Notes: generated from the sequence alone by a model not told the origin. A stretch of DNA of 47,659 nucleotides from Levilactobacillus senmaizukei DSM 21775 = NBRC 103853 (GCF_001592085.1 NZ_BCWD01000018.1:1-47659), one strand, 5' to 3'. Positions 23,601 to 32,810 are shown, numbered from the stretch's first letter. Numbers and translations are program-made.

Positions 23601-24017
23601 TTATGACCAGCCCTTATGTGGCTTGACCGTCTTCAATATTCTAGTCACTGACTTAGTCGTGTTGCCCTTTTTCAACGCGCTACGCCGGACCCAGCCAGTG
23701 AACCCAGCTCCGTTTTTAAACTTGTAGTAAACGACTTTTTTTCCGTTTTGAGTGACGTGCGATGCGTAGGTAACAAGCACATACTCACCTTTGTCCCCGA
23801 AGGCCCCCAGCATAAAAATGGTCTTGTGCGTGATTTTACCGTTAGAGTAGACATAAGGCTTCGTCGTCTTGATTTTATATGTATGGTCCTTGATGTTCTT
23901 GTAATACCGAAACTTGGTGTTAGCCGAAGCCGTAACGGGATTGGTCGTGGTGATAATGCCGCCGGTGACCCCCATCGTGGCAACAATCAGGGTGATAAAT
24001 TTTGTAATCTTTAACAT
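23601..24017 (-). CDS. Secreted SH3-like basic protein
   Basis: A 138-residue protein with a signal peptide (cleavage near residue 33, VTASA) and a mature part of about 105 residues, rich in lysine, tyrosine and beta strands. The arrangement, including YASHVTQNGKKVVYYKFKNG and GFTGWVRRSAL, resembles SH3-like wall-binding repeats of lactobacillar surface proteins (SLAP/GW type). AGGAGGAG lies 6 nt before the ATG. It is a single-gene unit. It probably binds the cell wall, but has no catalytic domain. Confidence 0.75.
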   Translation of the reverse strand: MLKITKFITLIVATMGVTGGIITTTNPVTASANTKFRYYKNIKDHTYKIKTTKPYVYSNGKITHKTIFMLGAFGDKGEYVLVTYASHVTQNGKKVVYYKFKNGAGFTGWVRRSALKKGNTTKSVTRILKTVKPHKGWS

Positions 24018-24216
24018 GATAATCTCCTCCTATAAAGTTAAGTACCAACCGATAGTGACCAACAATCCTCCTCTCGGTTAAATGTTTATCGAATTATTTA
24101 TTATGGTCAACGGCTATATTCTATCACATTAAGGGATTATTATCCTGAATTATTTATAAAATAGGTATTTTAATATCTAAAATTAGCAAAACAGACCTTA
24201 CCGCCCCTCCTATAAG

Positions 24217-24288
24217 CGCACCCATTAGTACGTTGGTGAACCAGAAATGATGAGCATTGGCTTTACTCATTGAAAAATTAGCGGTAAG
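24217..24288 (+). pseudogene. Relic of an XRE regulator gene
   Basis: These 72 bases line up without gaps with the first codons of the XRE gene at 22691 (its residues about 4-27). Translated in the same frame they give PISTLVNQK, two stop codons, then ALALLIEKLA, against SISKLVSQK, two arginines, then ALDLTIEALA in the intact gene. The two arginine codons have become TGA stops. The similarity ends at the terminator that follows. It is clearly a decayed paralogue, not chance. Confidence 0.8.
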
Positions 24289-24292
24289 CCTA

Positions 24293-24340
24293 AAAAAAGA
24301 CAGATGCTAGCCAGTAGGTGCGCTAGTGTCTGTCTTTTTT
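24293..24340. terminator. Strong bidirectional terminator
   Basis: A 19-bp stem with two wobbles (24293-24311 with 24322-24340), A run on the left and T run on the right. It probably ends guaA on the minus strand and once ended the decayed XRE copy on the plus strand. Confidence 0.85.
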
Positions 24341-24467
24341 ACCTATATCCAAAATCCCCGGTAGGAAAATTGGTAGGGAACTACTTGATGTTAACCCAAA
24401 TTTGACTCAATATAGTTGTTCTAAATGCCGTCTTATCGGCATTCACAATTCAACTTGTCTGTTGGAA

Positions 24468-26024
24468 TTATTCCCACTCAATTGTCGAAGGCGGCTTGCT
24501 CGTGACATCGTATAAGATACGGTTAACGTGCTTGACTTCGTTAACAATCCGCACAGAGATGTCTTGAAGGACATCCCATGGAATGTGGGCGAAGTCTGCC
24601 GTCATCCCATCGATAGACGTTACGGCCCGAATACCCACGGCGTAATCGTAGGTTCGGCCATCCCCCATGACCCCAACACTCTTGATATTAGGTAAGACGG
24701 TAAAGTATTGCCAGATATCGCGGTCGAGGCCGGCCTTCTTGATTTCCTCGCGGAGAATCAGGTCACTGTCCCGGACGATCTGTAACTTTTCGGGCGTAAT
24801 TTCACCGAGCACCCGAATCCCTAAGCCGGGACCAGGGAACGGTTGTCGCCAAACGAGGTCGCTGGGCATCCCCAACTTTTCACCTAGCTCACGCGCTTCA
24901 TCCTTGAAGAGTGAGCGGAGTGGTTCGATTAACTGGAAGTGCATGTCTTCTGGCAAACCACCCACGTTATGGTGCGACTTGATCGTCTGCGCGGTGTCGG
25001 TCCCACTTTCGATAACGTCGGTATACAGGGTCCCCTGCGCCAGAAAGTCAATCCCATCGAGCTTTTGGGCCTCGTCATTGAAGACTTGGATAAACTCGTT
25101 CCCGATGATCTTCCGCTTTTTCTCGGGTTCGGTCACCCCAGCCAGCTTGCCCAGGAACCGGTCCTGCGCGTCGACCTTCACAATATTCAGGCCAAACTTA
25201 CCTTCCAGGCTATCCATAACCTGCTTGGCTTCACCCTTCCGCAACAAGCCATGGTCCACGAAGATACTGGTCAGTTGTGAACCGATCGCCTTGTGTAACA
25301 GGACACCGACGACGGAGGAATCAACTCCACCGGATAACCCGAGCAGGACGCGCTTGTCGCCAACCGTCTCCCGGATTTGTTCGATTTGCAGATCGATGAA
25401 GTCATCCATGGACCAGTTCGACTTTGCCTGACAAACGTCAAAGGCAAAATGCTTGAGGATGTCATTCCCGTAAACCGTGTTCCGCACCTCAGCATGGAAC
25501 TGAATCCCATAGAAGTTGCGGTCAACGTTTTGCATTGCGGAAATTGGGCAATTCTCACTGGTAGCAACCCGTTCGAAACCATCAGGAACGGCGGTGACCA
25601 GGTCACCATGACTCATCCAAACGGTTTGTTCCTTAGGCGTGCCCCGGAAAAGGGTTGCGTCGTCACTTAAAACAGTGATATCGGCGCGGCCATACTCGCG
25701 GTTATCGGCGGATTCCACCTTACCACCAGGGAGATAATGGGCCATCAGTTGCATCCCGTAACAGATACCGAGAATTGGGATCCCGAGTTCAAAAATTTCT
25801 GGATCCACATTAAAAGCGCTGCTGTCGTAGACACTGTTGGGACCGCCGGAGAAAATAATCCCTTTGGGACCCCATGCCTTGATTTCAGCGGCACTCATGG
25901 TGTGTGCCTTGAGTTCTGAGTAGACCCCCAGGTCGCGAATGCGCCGGGTAATCAACTGGTTGTACTGACTACCAAAGTCTAAGACGATGATCTTGTCAAA
26001 TTTTGACATATCAACGTTTGCCAA
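24468..26024 (-). CDS. guaA: GMP synthase (glutamine-hydrolysing)
   Basis: A 518-residue enzyme that makes GMP from XMP, ATP and glutamine. The N-terminal class I glutamine amidotransferase domain shows ILGICYGMQ with the catalytic cysteine (about residue 87) and FHAEV with the histidine of the triad. The ATP pyrophosphatase domain shows the P-loop [10 protein letters not shown] (about 230), and the C-terminal dimerisation domain ends in the typical PPSTIEWE. The best start is TTG at 26024, 8 nt after AAAGGG; the in-frame GTG at 26033 overlaps that site, and the ATG at 26009 has none. It is a single-gene unit; no purine riboswitch was visible in its short leader. Confidence 0.96.
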   Translation of the reverse strand: MANVDMSKFDKIIVLDFGSQYNQLITRRIRDLGVYSELKAHTMSAAEIKAWGPKGIIFSGGPNSVYDSSAFNVDPEIFELGIPILGICYGMQLMAHYLPGGKVESADNREYGRADITVLSDDATLFRGTPKEQTVWMSHGDLVTAVPDGFERVATSENCPISAMQNVDRNFYGIQFHAEVRNTVYGNDILKHFAFDVCQAKSNWSMDDFIDLQIEQIRETVGDKRVLLGLSGGVDSSVVGVLLHKAIGSQLTSIFVDHGLLRKGEAKQVMDSLEGKFGLNIVKVDAQDRFLGKLAGVTEPEKKRKIIGNEFIQVFNDEAQKLDGIDFLAQGTLYTDVIESGTDTAQTIKSHHNVGGLPEDMHFQLIEPLRSLFKDEARELGEKLGMPSDLVWRQPFPGPGLGIRVLGEITPEKLQIVRDSDLILREEIKKAGLDRDIWQYFTVLPNIKSVGVMGDGRTYDYAVGIRAVTSIDGMTADFAHIPWDVLQDISVRIVNEVKHVNRILYDVTSKPPSTIEWE

Positions 26025-26059
26025 GCCCTTCACCCTTTCTTCATTTTAACATTGGGTCT

Positions 26060-26088
26060 ATCATACCGATTTCTGAAAGGCCGGTCAA
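26060..26088 (-). promoter_or_regulatory. guaA promoter
   Basis: Minus strand: TTGACC (complement of 26083-26088), 17-bp spacer, TATGAT (complement of 26060-26065), 36 bp before the TTG start. Confidence 0.75.
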
Positions 26089-26116
26089 TCTAAATTCAAC
26101 CGACCCACTTAAATTG

Positions 26117-26695
26117 TCACCCCAATCGGTAACGTAAGTGAAGTGTCAATTGCCGGTCCAGCCGGCGTTCTTGCTGCACCACAAAGCCAAACTGGGCCGC
26201 CAAATTAGCCAGGTGCGTCCCCGGTCGAACATCCATCCCCATAACGGGTAGGCCACTCAGTCGCGCCTGATGAATGGCATCGCCCAACAGCCATTCGTCG
26301 AACCACCATTGCTGATAAGTCTTCCCGGCTGAACGAGAACGCACCGTCAACAGATCGAGATACCATTCGTCCGGCAACGCTCGCGGCGTCACCACGGGTT
26401 GTTGTGGCGGCGTGATCTGCAGGCGTTCAAATAGGCCGGTCCACTGATTATCCAGCTCGACTTCCCGCGCAGCCGGATAGCCATAGGCCACCCCCACCGC
26501 AACGCCCTGATTCTGATAGACTCGAGCTTGTGGATAACCGTAGCGAAAGTTGGGCTGCCGAAACCCCACAAATAGCAGCTGAGACAACTGTTCCTTACTG
26601 ACGCGCCGGAGTCGTCGCAATTGCCGCCGTTCCAGTTCGTGCAAAACCAACATAGCAACGGCGTCCGCATCAACCAACGTGGCCTCACGTAACAT
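26117..26695 (-). CDS. Degenerate GNAT-like protein
   Basis: A 192-residue protein with GNAT-like layout: an N-terminal REATLVDADAVAML start, a central GVAVGVAYGYPAARE strand pair and EWYLDLLTV as beta4. The segment after beta4, where the acetyl-CoA loop should read like QxxGxG, is RSRSAGKTYQQWW, so the cofactor loop is lost or much changed. It may bind a ligand without acetylating it. AGGAGG lies 7 nt before the ATG. It starts 11 bp after coaA stop, so the two are almost surely one operon; CoaA leads to CoA, the precursor of the GNAT cofactor, which may be coincidence. Confidence 0.7.
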   Translation of the reverse strand: MLREATLVDADAVAMLVLHELERRQLRRLRRVSKEQLSQLLFVGFRQPNFRYGYPQARVYQNQGVAVGVAYGYPAAREVELDNQWTGLFERLQITPPQQPVVTPRALPDEWYLDLLTVRSRSAGKTYQQWWFDEWLLGDAIHQARLSGLPVMGMDVRPGTHLANLAAQFGFVVQQERRLDRQLTLHLRYRLG

Positions 26696-26706
26696 GGCCT
26701 CGCCTC

Positions 26707-27630
26707 CTAATATTTCCGCAAGAGTAGCCGATCGATCCGGTGACCAATCGTCTTGTGAATAATCATATCGGCCCGATTACGGGTTGGCAGAATATATTCC
26801 TCCAGATTTTTCAAATCGATATCTTCCCAGACCTTCTTACCCTTAGCCATCGCCTCGTCGCGATCGCCGATGGCATAAGGATAGTAATAGTTTTCGGGAT
26901 CTCGAAAAGCCGTTTCCAACAACAGCTCAAATCGTTCGAGAAACCAGTCTTCGATCAGATTGGCTTCGGCATCGACATATATTGAGAAATCAGTGAAGTC
27001 GCTAACATAAATTTGTTCATTAGTCGGCAATTGGAGGGTATTGATCCCCTCGACAATCAGGATATCTGGCGCCGTGATGGTCTCAAACTCATCGGGCACA
27101 ATATCGTAAATTTTATGTGAGTAGAGTGGGGCCTTGATCGAAGGCACCCCCGCCTTGACATCGTTGAGAAATTGAATCAACGCGGCCATGTCATAGCTTT
27201 CGGGAAAGCCCTTACGACTCATCAACTGACGCCGTTTCAACTCATCATTGGGATAGAGAAAGCCGTCGGTCGTAATCAATTGGATATTAGAATTCTTAAA
27301 GTAGTGATTTAATAACACTTCCAACAGTCGCGCCGCGGTACTCTTGCCAACGGCCACACTCCCGGCGATCCCAATGATGAAGGGAACCCGGTGGGCCGGC
27401 TGTTGCAAGAACGTCGCCTTGTCCTGTTGCAGCAAGCGATAATGGTTGAATTGTAGCCGCAATAAATGGATCAACGGAATATAAATATCCTGGACGTCTT
27501 GCAACGAGATGCGGTCATTAAACGCCTTGATTTGACGCAGACTTTCCTGGGTCAACGGGAGCTTAGCGTCGTCGGAAAATGCCCGCCACTCGGCCCGGGT
27601 AAATGCATTGTAGTTAATGGGATCGCTCAT
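26707..27630 (-). CDS. coaA: Type I pantothenate kinase
   Basis: A 307-residue CoaA that phosphorylates pantothenate, the first and controlled step of CoA synthesis. The P-loop GIAGSVAVGKST is at about residues 88-99 and is characteristic of the type I (bacterial, CoA-inhibited) form. ITTDGFLYPN, SRKGFPESYD and IVEGINTLQ, all CoaA signatures, follow in order. GAGGTG precedes the ATG, with only about 5 nt spacing. TATAAT (complement of 27667-27672) lies 36 bp upstream without a good -35 box. It is co-transcribed with the GNAT-like gene. Confidence 0.96.
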   Translation of the reverse strand: MSDPINYNAFTRAEWRAFSDDAKLPLTQESLRQIKAFNDRISLQDVQDIYIPLIHLLRLQFNHYRLLQQDKATFLQQPAHRVPFIIGIAGSVAVGKSTAARLLEVLLNHYFKNSNIQLITTDGFLYPNDELKRRQLMSRKGFPESYDMAALIQFLNDVKAGVPSIKAPLYSHKIYDIVPDEFETITAPDILIVEGINTLQLPTNEQIYVSDFTDFSIYVDAEANLIEDWFLERFELLLETAFRDPENYYYPYAIGDRDEAMAKGKKVWEDIDLKNLEEYILPTRNRADMIIHKTIGHRIDRLLLRKY

Positions 27631-27666
27631 GAAGACACCTCAACTTTAATAAAATAATTAAGTCCT

Positions 27667-27672
27667 ATTATA
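27667..27672 (-). promoter_or_regulatory. -10 box of coaA
   Basis: A perfect TATAAT on the minus strand, 36 bp before the coaA start. Confidence 0.55.
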
Positions 27673-27728
27673 CCGCAAACCACCTGTCGGTCGGGTGAAA
27701 AAGGTTGTCTCCGACTGATTGCCGACAC

Positions 27729-27757
27729 AAAAAGGCAGCGACCATCATCGCTGCCTT
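27729..27757 (-). terminator. helD terminator
   Basis: A perfect 10-bp stem AAGGCAGCGA/TCGCTGCCTT (27732-27741 with 27748-27757), followed on the minus strand by TTTTT, 21 bp after the helD stop. Confidence 0.9.
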
Positions 27758-27778
27758 CATAATTAATCTAATTTACGG

Positions 27779-30076
27779 TTATTTGGTAACCGTGTATTCA
27801 ACTTCGGGCACATCGCTCAGTAGTGGTGACAGTTCACCAACCCCGACAATGCTCAGGCGATGCATCGCCCGTGAACAAATCGTGTAGAGTAACTGTCGTT
27901 CGTCCTCCGCCGCATAACGACTAGCAGATGCTTGCCAAACGATGACGGCATCGAATTCCAACCCCTTCGCTAAGAAGGACGGCACCACGATGACACCAGG
28001 TGCAAGTCGTTGGTTTTCGGATTGAATCAAGGTCACCGCCACGCCGGCAGCCTTCAGCTCCTCGGTTAAGGAGCGACAGTCCGCTAGGTCCTTACCGATG
28101 ATGGCGGTCGTCTCATCCTCCGCATTATTTTGCTTCAGTTGCGCGATCACCCGCTCACGAGCGGCGGCCTCATCCGGTGCGACCGTAATCGTCGGTAGTT
28201 CCCCTTCACGGGCAAACGCCGTCACGGCTTCCCCATTTTTGAGAATGTGCTTGGTAAAGTCCGTCACCTGTTGCGTCGACCGGTAAGACTGAGTCAACTG
28301 AACGACCCGTGTCTTATCAGGGTCAAACATGGTGCTCAACTCCTGCAAGAGGGTCCGACTGTTTTCTTTGGTGAAGATGGCTTGGTTCAAGTCACCCAGC
28401 ATGGTGAACCGGGCCCGTGGAAAACTGTACTTCAAGAAGGCCAGTTGAAAAGCATTGTAGTCTTGGATTTCATCCATGAAGACGTAACGCATATCCCGTT
28501 CACCGGTCTTCCCGGTCATCTTGTCGTACAGATAGAGATATGGCGTGGTATCCACCAACTGCATCCGGTGGTCCTTCAACTTGGTGATGGTTTCTTCGAC
28601 GCTAGCATTCCAGTCGGCCACCGACACGTGGCTATCCTTTAACTCCAAGCGGTTCGGCATGTCGCGTAACATATGAACATACTGATTATTAATGCTGAGG
28701 AACCGGGCCCGGACAATGGCCTTACGAATCGGATCGAAGGCCTTCATGACAATCTTACGAGCCAGGAACTGGAATTCTTTGTCGGAAGATTCAAACTCCC
28801 GTGGATCATCGCCGTACAAGCTATCCAGCTCTTGCTTACTCAGATCTTGAATCGCCTGTTCAACCCACTTGGTCTTCATTTCACTGGAAATTCGCCGGTT
28901 CAGGATTCGAATCAAGGCTTCCTTCGTGGCCTGAAGCCGGTTAGCCAGATGATAGTTCCGGTTGAAGCTGTAGTAGATGGACTCGATCTTTTCCTTAGGA
29001 ATGAAAACATTCCCTTGGAACTTGATGTTTCGAAAGACCATATCGCTGGCCTCTAGGTGGTCGGCATAGGCCGTCACAGCATCAAAGAAGGCCAAGCTCC
29101 CCTTCAAGCGGTTAATCTGCTTTTGAGCCGGCGTGTTAGTTTCACCAAAGCGTTGGGCAAGCGTTTCTACCTCAATCTTGGGTAACCGCCGACCGGCATA
29201 TTGATAATACGTCATTTGAACCATGTTATGTTCCCCTAATTCGGGCAGCACTTGGTCAATATAGTCATTAAATAATTGGTTAGGTGAGAACAGCATGACC
29301 TGACCCGCGTTCAGATGGCCCCGGTAGCGATACAGGAGGTAAGCTACCCGTTGTAAAATTGCGGCCGTCTTCCCCGATCCGGCAGCCCCTTGAACAAATA
29401 GCAGGTCGGACTTGGTATCACGGATAATTTGGTTTTGTTCCTTTTGAATCGTCGTCACGATACTCTTCATCTTGGTATCGGAGTGCTCACTCAGTGCCGA
29501 TAGCAGCATCTGGTCGGTCACGGTCTGATCCGTATCGTAGAGGGTCACAATTGTCCCATCTTCAATCTGGAATTGCCGCTTCAATTGCACATCGACCGTC
29601 TGCTCGCCATCCGGCGTTTGGTAGCTAACGTCCCCTAATTCCCCATCATAGTAAATGCTAGAGATGGGGGCCCGCCAGTCGTAAATCAGGAAGTGATCGG
29701 GGGTATCAGAAAATGATCCCAGCCCGATATAGATGGTTTCTGGCTTCGACTTAGGCCCTTCTTGAAAATCAATTCGGGCAAAGTAGGCCTTCTTCTCCAG
29801 CCGTTGCAACGTACTCAGTTCAGTTGTGGCATGTTGCCAACTGTTCTGACGTTCGGCTAGCAATTGTTGTTGTTGGCGAACGGATAAGGCCGTTTCCAAT
29901 AACCCCTCGTAACTATCTGTCTTAATTCGCAGATCGTTCACAAAGTTCTTACGAATCCCCGCCTCATCGTCTTCAGCCGAATCAATTCGCTGCTTGGCCT
30001 CCGTCTGGGCCGTTCTAATCTTAGCAACCACAGCATCTAAATGTTTTTGTTCTTGAGCTCTAATTGAATCTGGCAA
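27779..30076 (-). CDS. helD: UvrD-like helicase HelD, RNA polymerase recycling factor
   Basis: A 765-residue superfamily 1 ATPase close in length to Bacillus HelD. It begins with a long charged helical arm (about 1-75), then the HelD-specific YIGLGSFSD and IYDWRAPISS block (about 115-145). Walker A, GAAGSGKTAA, lies around residue 230, Walker B, FMDEIQDYN, around 530, and QSYRST motif IV follows. HelD releases stalled RNA polymerase from DNA and nucleic acid rather than unwinding it as a repair helicase (family knowledge). The start is TTG at 30076, 7 nt after GAGGAGG. It is a single-gene unit with a strong terminator. Confidence 0.9.
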   Translation of the reverse strand: MPDSIRAQEQKHLDAVVAKIRTAQTEAKQRIDSAEDDEAGIRKNFVNDLRIKTDSYEGLLETALSVRQQQQLLAERQNSWQHATTELSTLQRLEKKAYFARIDFQEGPKSKPETIYIGLGSFSDTPDHFLIYDWRAPISSIYYDGELGDVSYQTPDGEQTVDVQLKRQFQIEDGTIVTLYDTDQTVTDQMLLSALSEHSDTKMKSIVTTIQKEQNQIIRDTKSDLLFVQGAAGSGKTAAILQRVAYLLYRYRGHLNAGQVMLFSPNQLFNDYIDQVLPELGEHNMVQMTYYQYAGRRLPKIEVETLAQRFGETNTPAQKQINRLKGSLAFFDAVTAYADHLEASDMVFRNIKFQGNVFIPKEKIESIYYSFNRNYHLANRLQATKEALIRILNRRISSEMKTKWVEQAIQDLSKQELDSLYGDDPREFESSDKEFQFLARKIVMKAFDPIRKAIVRARFLSINNQYVHMLRDMPNRLELKDSHVSVADWNASVEETITKLKDHRMQLVDTTPYLYLYDKMTGKTGERDMRYVFMDEIQDYNAFQLAFLKYSFPRARFTMLGDLNQAIFTKENSRTLLQELSTMFDPDKTRVVQLTQSYRSTQQVTDFTKHILKNGEAVTAFAREGELPTITVAPDEAAARERVIAQLKQNNAEDETTAIIGKDLADCRSLTEELKAAGVAVTLIQSENQRLAPGVIVVPSFLAKGLEFDAVIVWQASASRYAAEDERQLLYTICSRAMHRLSIVGVGELSPLLSDVPEVEYTVTK

Positions 30077-30207
30077 GCCAATCCCTCCTCGATTAACCGG
30101 TCAACATCCCGCTTAATGCTTGATAATTCGACTTACAACTATACACTTACTTCCCTTATAAGGAAAGCATTCTGTTTACGTTTAACCCGGTTAGTAAGCC
30201 CCATCTT

Positions 30208-30216
30208 TGTTATAAT
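30208..30216 (+). promoter_or_regulatory. Extended -10 promoter of CPA2 antiporter
   Basis: TGTTATAAT, an extended -10 element, 27 bp before the ATG at 30244. The -35 region is poor. Confidence 0.65.
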
Positions 30217-30243
30217 AGTGGTGATTTCTGAAGGGGTGACATT

Positions 30244-32100
30244 ATGGATCAAACGTCCTTATTAATTGTCTTAACGGCTGCACTTATTACGCCACTAGCC
30301 ATGGCTCGGTTTAAACTAACCATTCTTCCCACCGCCGTCGTGGAAATCCTCGTCGGCATCCTATTGGGACCCAGTCTGTTCAACATCGTTCACACCAACA
30401 GTACCCTGTCGTTACTATCTAATACAGGGGTTATTTTCCTATTGTTCCTGAGTGGGATGGAAATTGACTTTAGCCTGTTCAACCGCCGCCAGCGGCCCCA
30501 AACTCCGCTTGCCGCCAAGGTCGCCGGTCAGGCCTCAAAGTATTCACCGGTTTTCCTAGCAATATCCAGTTACGTGGCCGTCATCGGCTGCTCACTGATT
30601 CTGGGATTCTTGTGTCAATGGACCGGAATCTTCAAGGATCCGTGGCTCGCGGCCATCATTTTCATGACGATTTCCCTCGGCATCGTGATTGCAACACTAA
30701 AGGAGAAAGAACTATTGAGTAAGCCCTTTGGCCAAACGGTCCTCCTGATCGCGGCACTAGGTGAAATTATCCCGCTGTTCGCGTTGACCATCTACGCGTC
30801 CATCTTCGGCAGCGATAGCCAGTCGCTCTGGCTAATCCTGTTGGTCTTCGCCGCGGCTGCCCTCTTATTCCGGCGGTTCAAGCCATTCTTTAACTTCTTC
30901 GATCGAATCAACAAGTCCACCACCCAACTCGACATTCGTCTGGCCTTCTTCTTAATCTTCAGTCTGGTGGTCATTGCCGAATCCGTGGGGGCCGAGGGTA
31001 TTCTGGGGGCCTTTGTCGCCGGGATCGTGATGAAGCTTCTTCAACCTCATGAGGACACTAAGGTCCGCCTCGACGCCATCGGATATGGCTTCTTTATTCC
31101 CATCTTTTTCATGATGAGCGGTATCGAACTGAATCTTAAGACCCTGCTAGCCGATCCAGCAACGTTATTACTCATCCCGATCTTCTTTGGTGCCTACCTG
31201 GTCTCAAAGTTCGCGGTTTTCCCAATTCTACGGTTGCGATTCAAGACTAAGAATGCGCTAGCCGGAACCGCCATCTCGGCCACAACCATCACCATGGTCC
31301 TGGCCGTCCTGCAGGTGGCAAAGACCATGAAGGTCGTCACGGCCCAACAATCGGGGGCCTTCCTGCTAGCTGCCATCCTGACCTGTGTCCTGGGCCCTCT
31401 GTTGTTCAACACCAGCTACTCAGCTGAGGCGGAAGATCTCCAACGAACGACCGTTCATTTCATCGGGACCAACCTATTTACGGTTCCCGTCGCCCAACAA
31501 TTGGCCAAGGAATGGTACGACGTCAAGATGTATACGGACAAGCCCGAAAACTACAAAACTTATAATTCGGAAATTAACGTCGAGCTCTTGGACTCACTGG
31601 AGGTCAGTGCCGCCGAAAAGGTGGCCGCCTTCGATGCCGATATCGTGGTCCTCGGTCACTTCAATGCCGACAAGAACTATGAATTGGCCAAGGCGGCCAA
31701 GGCCTACGGTGTTCGTCGGGTCATCGCCCGGTTCGAAGACCGTAACGTCCTCAACGAACACGAGGACGAGTTGACCGACCTGGGAATTGAAGTCTACAAC
31801 ACGCCCAACGTCAATATTGCCATGTTGCGAAGCCTGGTTGAGGCCCCAACGACGCTGAGACTGCTCACCTCATCGACGTCCGTCGTGTACGAAGTGGCCC
31901 TGCGAAACCGCCGGTATACTGACCAGGAGATTCGCAGTTTACCCTTCATTGCCGATATTACGATCAGTCAAATATTCCGCGCCGGGAAATTTATTCGACC
32001 AACTGGTACCACAGTCTTAAAGATGAATGACCGCATCATTTTCACCAGTAGTCCCGAAACGGCTCGCGAAATCCGGCAGAATCTTGGCATCCTGAATTAA
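30244..32100 (+). CDS. CPA2 family cation/proton antiporter with RCK domains
   Basis: A 618-residue membrane antiporter of the KefB/Na+-H+ exchanger group, about 12 membrane segments (about 5-390), followed by a cytoplasmic RCK_N domain (about 400-515) and an RCK_C domain (about 530-618). It should exchange K+ or Na+ for protons and be gated by a ligand. The nucleotide motif of RCK_N, usually GxGxxG, reads FIGTNLFTVP, with two of three glycines missing, so NAD binding is doubtful. RCK_C domains of related CpaA proteins bind cyclic di-AMP (established for that family; inference here). AAGGGG lies 7 nt before the ATG. The next gene starts 43 bp downstream with no terminator between. Confidence 0.87.
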   Translation: MDQTSLLIVLTAALITPLAMARFKLTILPTAVVEILVGILLGPSLFNIVHTNSTLSLLSNTGVIFLLFLSGMEIDFSLFNRRQRPQTPLAAKVAGQASKYSPVFLAISSYVAVIGCSLILGFLCQWTGIFKDPWLAAIIFMTISLGIVIATLKEKELLSKPFGQTVLLIAALGEIIPLFALTIYASIFGSDSQSLWLILLVFAAAALLFRRFKPFFNFFDRINKSTTQLDIRLAFFLIFSLVVIAESVGAEGILGAFVAGIVMKLLQPHEDTKVRLDAIGYGFFIPIFFMMSGIELNLKTLLADPATLLLIPIFFGAYLVSKFAVFPILRLRFKTKNALAGTAISATTITMVLAVLQVAKTMKVVTAQQSGAFLLAAILTCVLGPLLFNTSYSAEAEDLQRTTVHFIGTNLFTVPVAQQLAKEWYDVKMYTDKPENYKTYNSEINVELLDSLEVSAAEKVAAFDADIVVLGHFNADKNYELAKAAKAYGVRRVIARFEDRNVLNEHEDELTDLGIEVYNTPNVNIAMLRSLVEAPTTLRLLTSSTSVVYEVALRNRRYTDQEIRSLPFIADITISQIFRAGKFIRPTGTTVLKMNDRIIFTSSPETAREIRQNLGILN

Positions 32101-32143
32101 GACTGTTAGACTAGATCCAAATGATTCTAAAGGAGCGACTTAC

Positions 32144-32800
32144 ATGGCAACCGTCACACTTTACCTGGTCCGTCACGGCCAAACCTATTTAAACAAGTAT
32201 CACCGCATCCAAGGGTGGTCCGATTCACCCCTGACCACCAAGGGTGAGGCTGACGCCGCACGGGCCGGCCAACGGCTCTCAGACATCCATTTTGCCGCGG
32301 CTTATGCCAGTGACACGGCTCGGGCTCAGAACACGGCTAAGGCCATCTTAGCGGCCAATACCACGCCCGTTACCTTGACGACCGAACCGGCCTTTCGTGA
32401 AGTTAACTTCGGTTACTTCGAGGGCTTGGATGCCGGCTTCACGTGGCACACTCTAGGCAGTCCGCTAGGTTATGATGACTTCAATACCATGATTGCCAAT
32501 CTGACCATCGAAAAAACCAAGGACCTGTTCCACGCGCAGGACCCCTGGGGTGACGCGGAAGACAACACCACCTTCTGGGCGCGGGTACAACCGGGCCTCG
32601 ACCATGCTGTGGCTGCCGCCAAGGACGGCGACAACCTCTTGATCGCGACCCATAGCACAACCATTCGAAGCATTGTCTCCAAGTATTCCGATGTCGACGT
32701 GTCGATTCCGGTTAAGAACGGAAGCATCACCCAGTTGGTTGTCACGGACGGTCACTACAGCGTTACCGATTACAACAACAGCGAGGGTCCCCTCGCCTAG
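32144..32800 (+). CDS. Histidine phosphatase family protein
   Basis: A 218-residue protein of the phosphoglycerate mutase-like histidine phosphatase superfamily. The phosphate-accepting histidine lies in LVRHGQTYLN (about residues 8-17), the second histidine in THSTTIRS (about residue 170), and the arginine and glutamate of the pocket in DTARAQNTA and FREVNFG. These enzymes remove phosphate from varied small molecules; the substrate is unknown. AAAGGAG lies 9 nt before the ATG. It follows the antiporter gene and probably shares its transcript; a strong terminator closes the unit. Confidence 0.9.
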   Translation: MATVTLYLVRHGQTYLNKYHRIQGWSDSPLTTKGEADAARAGQRLSDIHFAAAYASDTARAQNTAKAILAANTTPVTLTTEPAFREVNFGYFEGLDAGFTWHTLGSPLGYDDFNTMIANLTIEKTKDLFHAQDPWGDAEDNTTFWARVQPGLDHAVAAAKDGDNLLIATHSTTIRSIVSKYSDVDVSIPVKNGSITQLVVTDGHYSVTDYNNSEGPLA

Positions 32801-32810
32801 ATGAGATGAC

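Larger units (their letters stand above)
24018..24467. other. AT-rich gene-free stretch
   Basis: No intact gene is seen. The stretch holds a relic of the XRE gene (24217-24288), a strong bidirectional terminator (24293-24340), and a short hairpin AATGCCG/CGGCATT (24424-24443) 25 bp after the guaA stop that has only a weak T run on the minus strand. Confidence 0.6.

Noticed and set aside
3426-24340. The similar AAAAGGAC..GTCCTTTT hairpins at several places as a possible CRISPR or dispersed repeat
   Set aside because: Stems and loops differ in sequence; each lies just after a gene and ends in a T run, so they are ordinary terminators.
24667-25431. 254-codon open frame antisense to guaA, with similar long antisense frames in pepN, recQ and the oppA genes
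   Set aside because: They mirror the codon use of strong genes on the other strand and have no ribosome sites of their own.
26025-26116. Possible purine riboswitch before guaA
   Set aside because: The leader from the predicted promoter is only about 30 nt, too short for the aptamer, and no matching sequence is present.
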